A stretch of 64,000 bases of DNA from Spongospora subterranea f. sp. subterranea (Eukaryota; Endomyxa: Phytomyxea; Phytomyxea; Plasmodiophorida). Location: contig JAUGWO010000045.1 in the NCBI GenBank assembly GCA_049724395.1, forward strand, positions 1-64,000, in the 5' to 3' direction. The position numbers were made by a program, and so were the translations under genes. Within the stretch, counting starts at the first letter, position 1. Each line of letters begins with the position of its first letter. The notes below the pieces were generated by a model. The model was not told where the DNA came from, did not search any database, and was given only the letters and a program-made list of their open reading frames with translations. Below are positions 24,531 through 34,271 of the stretch, piece by piece.

Positions 24531-25685
24531 ATGCTCGATCTGATATCGGTCTTATCGACGCGGGAGCCCCAATCGCCCCACGACTGCCTCGCTGACCATG
24601 TCGATCCCCTTGTCGCCGCCGTATTCGCCACCGACCTCGCCGCGGTTCGCGATCTGCTCCTGGGTCCGAACCCGATCCACCTCCTGAACAGCGCCTTGGG
24701 CGTCGCATGCATCAATGGGTGTTGGCAGATACTGGACCTGTTGTTGGCCCATGGCGCTGACCCCGTTGCCGACGACCAACAGCCGCTAGTCCTGGCCGCC
24801 GGTCGAGGGCACCTCCGTATCGTCCAGCGATTATTACAGGTTCCTGGTGTCGATCCCGCCCTCATTGATTGGCTGCCATTGCAGCGAGCCGTGTGTCGTG
24901 GCCAACGAGCCGTCGCCAACTGCCTCCTTGGGACCCTTTCCGACCACGATCGCCGTCGATTGGTCCGTCATCTCAACCTATTACGCCTGGCCAGCTCCTC
25001 CGGCCACATCGATCTCGTCTCGGACCTGTTATCGCTTGTCGACGACCCGATGGAGATCGGTGCATCCCTTCGTGAAGCAGCTGAATCTGGCCATATCGCT
25101 GTCGTTAACCAGCTGATAGTGGATGGACGATGTGATCAGGACGCGAACAGTGAGGCATTGGCGGCCGCCGCTCAATCCGGCCACTGCAATATCGTCAAAT
25201 TCCTGATGGCCAACACAAGTGCCGATCCATCATGGAATCTGCAATACTCGTTAAGATGGGCAGCGGCACTTGGATTCACAGCGATTATCGACCTATTGCT
25301 AATCCCATCGGTCGATCCGTCCATGGACGACAATATCACCCTGAAATGGGCGGTGATGCAAGGGCGTTTGGCAGCGGCCGAGCGGTTATTACATGAAGGT
25401 CGGGTCTTGGAACAGATTAGGGCTCGAGGGGGAGTGATATCGTTCGCCGATCAGCTGCCGGAACGAACCCGGAAACGGTTCCTGGAGCTGTGGCGACGGC
25501 TACGGGAGGAGCGGCGCCAGGCGCTGTTGGTGGCGTCGGTCCTGGAACAGGCTCGCGTGCCGTGTTATGAGATGATCGCCATGATGGCGTATGGATCCGC
25601 CTTCCGCCAATGCGGCAACGCCTCGCCCTTAGCGGCAATCGCCCGATCGGTTTATAGGATAAGAATGGCCCGTCCCCAATCATGA
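24531..25685 (+). CDS. Ankyrin-repeat protein
   Basis: A single exon of 384 codons starts at the ATG at 24531 (MLDLISVLSTREPQS). At least seven degenerate ankyrin-type helix pairs are visible, for example LVLAAGRGHLRIVQRLLQ, LREAAESGHIAVVNQLIV, LAAAAQSGHCNIVKFLMA and LKWAVMQGRLAAAERLLHE. Each is followed by a short loop with Asp or Pro. The last 90 residues are helical and Arg-rich (RKRFLELWRRLREERRQALL). There is no signal peptide or membrane segment, so it is probably a cytosolic interaction protein. Partner and function are unknown. The gene is clearly more GC-rich than the neighbouring eIF3c introns and the 29-31 kb region. Confidence 0.8.
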   Translation: MLDLISVLSTREPQSPHDCLADHVDPLVAAVFATDLAAVRDLLLGPNPIHLLNSALGVACINGCWQILDLLLAHGADPVADDQQPLVLAAGRGHLRIVQRLLQVPGVDPALIDWLPLQRAVCRGQRAVANCLLGTLSDHDRRRLVRHLNLLRLASSSGHIDLVSDLLSLVDDPMEIGASLREAAESGHIAVVNQLIVDGRCDQDANSEALAAAAQSGHCNIVKFLMANTSADPSWNLQYSLRWAAALGFTAIIDLLLIPSVDPSMDDNITLKWAVMQGRLAAAERLLHEGRVLEQIRARGGVISFADQLPERTRKRFLELWRRLREERRQALLVASVLEQARVPCYEMIAMMAYGSAFRQCGNASPLAAIARSVYRIRMARPQS

Positions 25686-25978
25686 TCCAATCGTTGTGTC
25701 CATAGTCTGTATTACCATTGCCATTCACCCTTTCAATAAACTTATGTGGTTGAAACCCATCTCTCATCTGTCATTTATAGTTTGGCCCCGACCAGTCCAC
25801 TACCAGTCTATATAGATCATCATCTGTATTACAATTGTTCATGGAATATGGGAGGACGTATTGGACCTTATACTGTGTTTTGGCAGGTCAACTGTCTCCA
25901 TATCTATGGCGATATCCCATTGGAATAAGAACATGGCTCAGATAATGGTATATGTGTAATAACGACAGTATTCATGGA

Positions 25979-27360
25979 CTATGCGGCAGATGCAGCTGTA
26001 AATCGCCATCTATCCGGTATTGTTGATAGAGCGGAGATTGTGGGGGAGAGCGGCGTCACCCGGCGTTTGTTATCGTTGACCATGACCTGCGGGAACGGTT
26101 TATATTCCGGATAGAATTCCGGACCCGAACTCAGCGACACGGATTCCTGTTCTGGACTAAGACGAGGACGCCCTTCCTGCACGGCAGGAACCGTATTTGG
26201 TTGATCTCTTCTTTCGGGTATAAACCGGGACAGGAATGTCGAACAGGACACGAACAGATACAGAGGGAAATAGACGATATCTAATGGATAAGAACTCCAA
26301 TTCACAATCATGTGGCAGTAGGTCGATATCAGAATCCAAAACGTGATCAAAAGCGCCATCACCATGGCGACTATATAATCGGCGGCATTATAGACCACCA
26401 GCCCAACGACAACGCCCAGATAGAGGAACAATATCGGGTCAAGGAGATCACCGGTCATGACCAGTGCCAGTAACGTATGGTGGCGCCATGTCGCCCAACA
26501 CCCTAGGCCTGTCAACGGCCACGATACACGGGTAGTGGGTCGGCATGGTAACGCTATGAATGCGTCTGATGATGACTGGTAGACGAACTCATGATCGCGT
26601 TTGATGATCTCCAGCCAGATCTGATCTCGGTATCGGTCGGTCGTAAGAGCGCGTTGGAATGTGGCGTCCTGAACGATTGACGAACGGATGACGACCGTGT
26701 CCGGGAATACGGGTAAAGCGCCACTGAACCATGACAGGGACTTCATCAACGATCGGGAACGGGCCAGGGAGATATCGAACAGTAGTTCCCGTAGAGTTAG
26801 GGATTGTGTGGAATTGGGGTGCAGTTCAGGGGATAGGGCCGTGATTCCAACGGAGGTGTCGTCGAATGGCGATAACAGCCACTCCAGGGCAGTGGACTGC
26901 GACCAGATCGCGTTGGGAGAGGTGATCGCCACCAATGGGGTCGTGACGTTGTTGTGATGGCCATGAGGAATGACGATGGCAGCGTTGGGTCTTTGACTGG
27001 GATCAGGCGATATTGCAGGCGGGTGAGGTGTGAAAGGGCGGAGGCCACCGCCATATGTGCAGGATCATCGTCAGGAACGATGACTATCGCCATGTTAGGA
27101 CTGCACGATTGCCAAGACTGGACAACCGCCGCGAAATGGGACAGGTCCGATTTCGGTGTTATCACGCAAACGACGGCGGTGTCGGTAGAACGGTATGTGC
27201 GATCGTCACGAAGGCGGACAGGGCGATATGAGATTGTGGCCAGGGAAATCGTGACAAATAACAGGATACGATAGAACATGAGGAATATAATAGGGGACAA
27301 GTATATCACTGGGATATTGTCCACGACCGATATGGCGGTTGACCAAAACCAGCCCATCAT
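25979..27360 (-). CDS. Membrane glycosyltransferase, family 2-like (hyaluronan/chitin-synthase style)
   Basis: The ATG pair at 27360 opens a hydrophobic N-terminus (two segments within residues 1-50). A nucleotide-sugar-transferase-like start follows (TAVVCVITPKSDLSHFAAVV, AIVIVPDDDP). The frame then shifts by one base near 26985 and continues as AAIVIPHGHHNNVTTPLVAI. A centre region similar to processive GT2 enzymes follows (SWFSGALPVFPDTVVIRS, TDRYRDQIWLEIIKRDHEFV, WATWRHH), then four or so C-terminal membrane helices and a Pro-rich tail, with the stop at 25979. The usual DxD is not obvious; the equivalent place reads AITSPNAIW. A polysaccharide synthase or a derived relative is the best reading. 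The frame break may be a sequencing indel. Confidence 0.55.
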
Positions 27361-27589
27361 TATTGACGATAATAATAACACTCAACCGATCCAATAATAT
27401 GTGCAGGAATATCGGGTATATCCAGGGCAACACGCCACCCTTGAGTCATTGGATCCGGTCGACAAGATGACTCATCCCGCCGTCTCGATAACAATATCTT
27501 TTAGGGGTCAAACATCGATCTGACATATTACACGACGCGATTACTTTTTTCTTAAAAACCCACTTAGGACAACAGGTTTAATTGTGCAG

Positions 27590-28699
27590 TTATTTACAAT
27601 GGTCAGTAATTTCATCCCATTTGGTATTTTTGTTTGTTAGACCCCCAGTTCCATGGCGCGAATTATGTTCAATCAAAATCAACCTATTGGACCCGTAGAT
27701 GTCGCCATATCCGATATTGTGCAGGTGCTCGATATATTGGTCAGTGGTAAACCCGCTTTTGATCCCAAGATGGGCGCTCTCTGGCGGATTGACAAACTCG
27801 TCTCCGGCTGCCTTCACCAGAACAAATCGGTCAACGCGGTTGATATTGGCGCGTTCCGTTTCTGACGGATTGTGCAGCCTCGTCATGAAGTCGGAATCCA
27901 ATTTAAGATCTCGCATTACAGGAAACAGACGCAGCAGCGCCGCTTGCCTCGTTGCACTTAGAGCCTTTATCTGAGTTGGAATATCGTCAGATTTATCGAT
28001 CCCGAATTGTTTCAAGTAGTCGTTGGTCCACTCCAACACTTGTTCACGTCTCAGTAAATTCACTGCGAAACCCTCATCGAAGGAAAGAAATCCACTGAGC
28101 GTTGCGTGCAAGCTGATATACCGGTAAATATACGGATCATTCTACAGGAAGTCTGAGGTTAAAACAACCGGAACGATCGCAACGAGATCATACATACGTA
28201 TTTGTGGATAAACGCCCTGCCAACCACAGCGCCCAACGAATGGCCCATGAATATGATTCCACGATCGGTGTTCAGTTGACGCTGTAGAAGTTCGTTTCGT
28301 AATAGCTCAACTTGTTCGTCGATGAAGAGGAAGTTGTTGCTGCCCTCTAAACATGTTAGAGCGAGCACGAGCGTATCAGGATATTGCTTCTGAAGTGATG
28401 TGACCAGGTTCCGCATTCCCTTAGCGGTTGATCCTATCCCATGCTGAATGAACACCGCTCAATGAACAGGCAGAGCCACACCGCCAATGCAGTTGCCGTA
28501 CCAGAATAACGATTGGTCGAGGGGGGACAGTGCTGGATGGAGATAACAGGGAGGTGAAGTTGACATCAACTGCCTCAACGTTGGCGGGTAGCGCAGCAGG
28601 GGGCAGAAACTCACCATCCCGAAATAAGTCAACATATCGAATCGAGGGAAGCAACATCAGGATTATTAGAGCCGATATCACTATCGACCGGAGACCCAT
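27590..28699 (-). CDS. Palmitoyl-protein-thioesterase-like alpha/beta hydrolase
   Basis: From the ATG at 28699, MGLRSIVISALIILMLLPS forms a signal peptide or anchor. After RPIVIL an intron (GTACGG...TTCAG) joins to HGIGSTAKGM, the oxyanion-loop region of PPT enzymes. GHSLGAVVGRAFIHKY holds the nucleophile Ser. A second intron (GTATGT...CTGTAG, TTTTAAC branch) joins to NDPYIYRYISLHATLSGF, closely matching the PPT block after the nucleophile elbow. VDRFVLVKAAGDEFVNPPES carries the likely catalytic Asp and LIEHNSRHG the likely His, with the stop at 27590. PPT1 removes fatty acids from S-acylated proteins in lysosomes. The frame stays open upstream to an ATG at 28984, which would give a longer cytosolic N-terminus, so the start is uncertain. 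Confidence 0.75.
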
Positions 28700-29640
28700 T
28701 GGTTGTTGTAACTGATGATCCACGTTTGGATTGGATGGAAGGCGGCATGAGTTAGCCGAGGTAGATATTGATGACGAAGATCCTTTGATAAGGTTGATAA
28801 GCTCTGGTTTTAATTCCGAGACCAGTGGAAATTGCGCTTGTAATCGTGAAAGACTAGATGACGCTATTCTAGGTTTATCCTGATGAGATTGTATAGGGCG
28901 TTGTTTGATATTTCTCAAACGTGTAATTGGACTGGGAAGAGAATGGAGACTATCTGTATGTATGGTAGAAAATGGAACATTCATATTTGAGGACGACGGC
29001 GTATGCAAGAAACGTCGTCGCTTCGAGTCAGCTGCGGATTCTGGGCAACACCGTGCCAGGTATCGACAGCTGAGAATATCCGTAGCTGTCGTCAGCTGAG
29101 ACACATAACATGAGGGGCGACCACTACGATAGTAACTGCGCGTGTTTGGGTCTTCTGCGACAGGTAGTGGAGGGAACCGAGGCCGACCCAATGACACACG
29201 TGCTCGGTACTCCCAAGGCGAGGTTCAACGGTAATTCACGAAATATCAATTGTCCTCTTGACCTCGCGCGTCCTATGTATCTACATAGGCAGCGAACAAC
29301 TGACAAATTATGCACTGAAAAGGGTAACCTGAACCATTACCCCAATCTTTGTAGCTGTCCTGTAAAAATGATGGGAAAGACCATGCCCACTCCAGACAAC
29401 TGGGGTGAACAAATTGCACAGTATCCCGTCAAACGGATTGCTGTGATCACATTTACTGAACTGAACAGGAAACCAGGAACAGCACCACTAAATAGGCAAC
29501 ACAAACGAAGTAAGCAAACTACAAAAAACATAAGTGGCACACAATATACTATTGATTAGAAAACCTGACCAGACGAAGAAGAGGCCAAACGCGCGTGCGA
29601 ACTGCGAACAGACACACGGACAACAATTATTAAACAAGTC

Positions 29641-29884
29641 AAGTGGTACGAAAACTACCCGAAAATTAACATGACATTTCACGACAAAACCAACGCAAAG
29701 GTACACAATGGACAACTAAAAACCAATCGGTGATCCCTTTGATGTGAGGATTTTGTCCTGTGTGTGATAAATGATTAGTTGATGTTGGTTTTTGTTGTCC
29801 ATTGTGTACCTTTGCGCAGTTGGGTAAATACTATGGTTTGTCGTGAAAAGTCATGTTAATTTTTGGGTAGTTTTCGTACCACTT
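29641..29884. repeat. Imperfect inverted repeat with ~58-bp loop
   Basis: The left arm 29641-29726 (begins AAGTGGTACGAAAACTACCC) is matched in reverse complement by 29785-29884 (ends GGGTAGTTTTCGTACCACTT). The right arm carries about 14 extra bases in its middle. Loop 29727-29784. Palindromes this long are typical of foldback or MITE-like elements, but I see no target-site duplication I can defend and no transposase. Confidence 0.85.
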
Positions 29885-30120
29885 CATTTGTTTGATATAT
29901 GCGTCGATGATTTGGCTAATGTTATTGGTGGTTACGATTGCATTTTCATATATGGATTCGTTTCTTTCATTTACTCTGGCGCGGCGATTGCTTTTTTACC
30001 GTTTTGAATTTTTTCACACTTTGTTCCACTTCCACGACTTCCGTGGTCATTTCTCGGACCTCGTTGTTTTTGGCACTTCTTTCTTTGTCGCGACGGGGTT
30101 ATTTACCGCCAGAGGTTAAA

Positions 30121-30201
30121 GTGGCCAACCGCGGGGTACCGCAAGGGGTTGAAGTGGCCAACCGCGGGGTGTACCGCAAGGGGTTGAAGTGGTCAACCAA
30201 G
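30121..30201. repeat. Short GC-rich tandem repeat (~34 bp unit)
   Basis: Two full units and one partial unit beginning GTGGCCAACCGCGGGGT; spacing 33 and 35 bp. The composition is much more GC-rich than its surroundings. Confidence 0.85.
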
Positions 30202-30283
30202 TACATTGCGCCGCGTCAATCATCAAAATTCTGAATGTTAATTTTTTCGGGTCAATGATTACGGTAAATAAACACATTAATAT

Positions 30284-30492
30284 GTTCATGTTATTCCAAA
30301 AACCAGTCTGCATCTTTGTTGATGGAACTGAAATGGGACAGACAGTTTGGATTAACGCAACCCAACAAAGCCAGCACACAAAATGATATCAAAAGATTCC
30401 AACGCTCATGCTATTCCTGAAACAGTCTAAATCTATGTTGATGGATCGGAAATGGGACAGATAATCTGAATTAACGCAGCTCAACAAAAGCC
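30284..30492. repeat. Diverged tandem duplication, 120-bp period
   Basis: Segments 30284-30372 and 30404-30492 align throughout, sharing for example GAAATGGGACAGA and ATTAACGCA, at roughly 80 percent identity by eye. Both look non-coding. One frame in the first copy is open (FVDGTEMGQTVWINA), but the second copy does not keep it. Confidence 0.7.
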
Positions 30493-30716
30493 ATTGTAAT
30501 TTTGAGTGCGCACAGCGCGCGCACGACATCTGGTTTTGCAAGTTTTGAAACGATGGGGCTGCAAATGTGGCACACAATGCAACGGTAATCGTTCCGAAAA
30601 GTCAGCAGTTCGTCATGATTAATTGACAAACCAATTCGGTAAACGCTCAATGCAGGTTTTTGCTGCTTGTACGAAGTGCGAATGACGCCTGGGAATGAGC
30701 TTCTATCCGATGCCAT
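30471..30716 (-). CDS. Small open frame, 81 codons, doubtful
   Basis: It starts at a real ATG (MASDRSSFPGVIRTSYKQQK) and contains a Cys-rich stretch (YRCIVCHICSPIVSK). No family is recognised. Its 3' end overlaps the 120-bp duplication. It could be a remnant of a mobile-element-associated gene or chance. Confidence 0.2.
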   Translation of the reverse strand: MASDRSSFPGVIRTSYKQQKPALSVYRIGLSINHDELLTFRNDYRCIVCHICSPIVSKLAKPDVVRALCALKITMAFVELR

Positions 30717-31266
30717 GTAAAATGATCAGCGCGTTTGCAACACAACAGTCAAATCTAATAAGCGTCTATAGATTTGATTTCCCGGTATCACGATCTGTAT
30801 TGTACAATCCTCGTGTACAAGTTGGTCATGAGTAGAACCGAAGAACCAACATGGGCCTAACCGAGGTGGACTGACATTCATCCAGTTGACCAACCCAACC
30901 ACCTGGAAGTGGAAGGGGGCCTTATTAAAGTACAGTAGTCCCCGTATATGTACACTAATATGTATATGGAAGAGGGTGTACCAGTGGTATGAAGTGGCTG
31001 TGCAGAATTTTCTCCTCTGTTTTAGTGCAGCCACAGAGCCACCTCATTATGATCGTTTCAAATGATTAGGACCCATTTGTTATGGCGTTCAACATCTTGA
31101 CAATTGTGTGAACTGGCAAGTTGCTGAAACCGATTCAAAATCTATGACACGGGGACGTAACTGTAGCGCCGACAAAACGGATCGCGTCCTTCGTGTAAGA
31201 CGTCGAGCATCTCCGATCTCGAAGCCGATAACGAAACGGCGTAAATTTTTGCCATAGTTGAAAAGA

Positions 31267-33682
31267 ATGGTCTCTAATGAAGTTGTAGTGAATGTTTGGA
31301 AGCTCTGCAGGCCTCTTGATTTGATGAAGAAATTGTGCTCGGACACATCCTTTACCGTTGTTGTTATCGGATGCGGATTAGCCGGTGTCGCCGCGGCTTC
31401 TGAACTTCGCCGTTATAATGTCAAGGTCGTCCTTCTGGAAGCTAGGGACCGTGTAGGAGGTCGTGTTTTAACCGATAGATCTTTCGGAACTGGCTCTTCT
31501 GGAGTTGATATTGGCGGTTCATGGATCCATGGAACTGATGGGAATCCGCTCACCAGCTTATGCCGCCAATATGATATTCCGTTATTGGCGACAGATGATC
31601 CTGAAGACGTGGAGTTGACGTCGTCTCAGCGAATGCCAATTTTTGATTGGGACGGCAGTCCAGTCCCTCAAGCAATCGATCGTGATGTTGAGAAAAAATT
31701 CAACGCGGCATTGACTGAATTGACGAACAAGGCTATCTCCATGAAGAATGCGAAAGTCCAACGTGACCGTTCGCTTGGACATGCCCTTGACGCGAAAATG
31801 CGATCATTGAAACTCTCCGATTTGCAACGACGCCTTTGGAGATGGCATTGCGCCAATCTAGAGGTTGGCGCTGCTTTTTCTGGGAATCAGGATTGTAATT
31901 TGACTTAGTATGCTAATTCAACTGATCTTGATCAACTTTCGATGTTGCATTGGTTTGAGGTATGCTGTCCCGTCGTGTGGTTCGATACGGGCGTTTATTG
32001 ATTGTCATTGCAATCAGGATGATGCTTACGCGTTTCCAGGGCGACATTGTCTGCTGAGACCTGGATATCAGTTTTTAGTCGAACGCATGGCGGAATCAAT
32101 GGATGTCCGTCTGAATCATTCTGTCATCAGGATTGATTGTTCATCTCCGGAAAAGGTCATGATCCACTGTTCAAACAAGTCCCAGATCAGTGCAGGTACA
32201 ACTGTGGGACAGATACGTCGTCAAAGGTCATTTATGCCCGATTATTTAGACTGCTGTATCGTAACCGTTCCCTTGGGGATCTTGAAAGCTAATCGAATTC
32301 ATTTTTCTCCGGAATTGCCAAAGAAGAAGCTAACTGCAATCAACAGTCTAGGTTTTGGTTTGCTGAACAAAGTATGACTCCTTTATTGAGAAAATTTCCG
32401 CATTTCTAAACTCGGGCATGCAGGTGGTTTTGCAATTTCCTCTACCGAGCTTTTGGTCACTCTCTTCAGCGAATTGCGGGTATGCGTCAAAAGACCGCCC
32501 CGGTCAATTCTACATTTTTATCAATGTCGAAGAAATAACCGATATGCCTACGATTGTGTCTCTAATATCGGGCTCCTGTGCTGCTGAATATGAAACCATT
32601 TCGGACGAGGATATTTGCACAGAGATCGTCGCCATTTTGCGATCTATTTTTTCTGGCAGGGTATCAGATCCAATCCGATATCGTGTCACTCGCTGGTCAC
32701 AGGTTGTACTGTCTGAGCGGCTTTTTATTGCGGCTTGCCTGATTCTGACCTTCAGGACGAGTTTTCTTTGGGATCATATTCATATGTAAAAGTGGGAGGG
32801 GACCCTACTGACGTCGCTACACTGGCTGAACCCGATTTTGCCGGTAGGCTTCGATTTGCAGGGGAAGCGACATCTATGAATTACATGGCCAGGTAGTAAT
32901 GGCAGTGGTAATATTTCAAATCTAAGGGCTAGTTTATTGTAGTTGTCATGGCGCCTATTTTAGTGGGATTAGGGAAGCCCGGTCGGTTCTGGACCAATAC
33001 ATACTATTTAGTGAAGCAATTTTCAGGGCTGATTTCAACACAGCTATTCGATCAGAGGAATTGACGGAAGCCCCCGAGACCTCTCGCTGTGCGATTTGCG
33101 GTCAAAACGGAACGGTACGTGCCTAATATTGCTAAGTGGTTTCTTTGAAACCAAATTATGCGTTTCTAGACAGAGCTGGAGTTATTAGGTCCATTGTTAG
33201 GTCCTTATTATGGTTGGGCCTGGATACATGAATGCTGCCTGCTCTATTCTCCAGAAGTGTTTCACAATGGGGATGGGTCATGGATCAATGTCGATGCGTT
33301 ATTGTCCCGAGCACCAATGGTTCAATGTTCCTCCTGTAGAAGAACCGGCGCTTCTATCGGATGTCACGAATCGACATGCACTCGAAGCTATCATGTTTCT
33401 TGTGCCTGGGCCACAAAATGGGATTTCCATCGTCCTGATGAAGGTAGTTATTATTTCTGCGCCGATCATCGCGACGCTGGTGCTAGGTGTAGTTTCTTAC
33501 CAACGATTATTGCGAAGCCCTGCAAATGTCGCCATGAGCGAAAGAAGTGCCCTGATTGTAAAGGGTGTATTGAACTGCATTGTACCTGTGAAGGTCGAGC
33601 TGTTATGCGTTCGGTTCTTTCACCGCAAACAATTGTAGGAGATGTTCGCATTACCCGAAGTCGCTCAAAATATCGGACATGA
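31267..33682 (+). CDS. LSD1/KDM1-type flavin amine oxidase fused to a C-terminal extended PHD finger
   Basis: Seven exons (31267-31863, 31909-31959, 32018-32371, 32424-32702, 32756-32892, 32943-33114, 33170-33682) join in phase to 700 residues. All six introns are 45-58 nt. The FAD-binding start is VVVIGCGLAGVAAASEL with RVGGRV. Then come IGGSWIHG, ANLEYANSTDLDQLSMLHW across two junctions, GFGLLNKVVLQF (the Lys equivalent to the LSD1 catalytic lysine, near residue 334), SLGSYSYVKVGGDPTD, RLRFAGEATSMNYM and HGAYFSGIREA. No SWIRM or tower domain is seen. The last 190 residues form an extended PHD module: SRCAICG, WAWIHECCLLYSPEVF, CSSCRRTGASIGCHESTC, SYHVSCA and YYFCADH, then a Cys/Lys-rich tail. 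The predicted role is histone lysine demethylation with its own chromatin reader. The order oxidase then ePHD is unusual. Confidence 0.9.
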
Positions 33683-34271
33683 TACACAAAACATCGCTGG
33701 GTTTATCATTTTTCAAATAAAGAATACAGTACGTTAATTAATAGCTACTGTAGATGAACTAATATGCCTTTGAGACTCATCATCACGCAATGATGACAAG
33801 GATGACAAAAGCTGCAAGAGTTCATCTACTGTTTAGTACTGGCCCAGTTATTTTGAACTGCGCAATGGAACACAAGTGAATGGAATCACGTGTTGTCAGT
33901 TACTGATGTAGTTGACCGACTACAAAGACGCACGACTGTTCTCATTATATTTTTTGGAAAACGCATTGGAACAAAGGATCAGTAATCAAGATACGAATCG
34001 TGGGGAGTTATTTCTGAACACGAGAGGGAGACCATTGGTCAATAACCTGGCTCTCTTCAACGCAGTATGCACGAGGCAACATAAGAAATCTTGTAGACAT
34101 CAACCATCGTACTCAATTATCTAATCAGCCGAATACAAGAAGCAGAAATGGTACGGTATATGGAGCCATACGAGCGCTTTTATGGCATTGCCAGTCGTTG
34201 CAATGATAGTGAGTTGTATTTACTTCATTTTTAACATGTCATTGCGCTCGGCTAAAAAAACGCTGGGTAAA
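33683..34271. other. Intergenic region, nothing recognised
   Basis: About 590 bp between the LSD1-ePHD stop and the stop of the first nuclease gene (convergent). One weak 70-codon frame at 33912-34124 lacks any supporting feature. No repeats seen. Confidence 0.5.

Larger units (their letters stand above)
28985..31266. other. Repeat-rich region without a convincing gene
   Basis: About 2.3 kb between the thioesterase and LSD1 genes. It holds one long inverted repeat, a short GC-rich tandem repeat and a diverged 120-bp duplication, each listed separately. Short frames (29110-29559 plus, 30726-31034 minus) show no family resemblance. The last 120 bp before 31266 contain an open frame that meets a stop just before the LSD1 start. 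Confidence 0.6.

Noticed and set aside
24509-24919. Arg/Thr-rich minus-strand frame
   Set aside because: Antisense to the ankyrin gene; the high GC leaves many frames open.
29110-29559. 149-codon plus-strand frame
   Set aside because: Atypical, non-family composition, no signal or splice sites, next to a foldback repeat.
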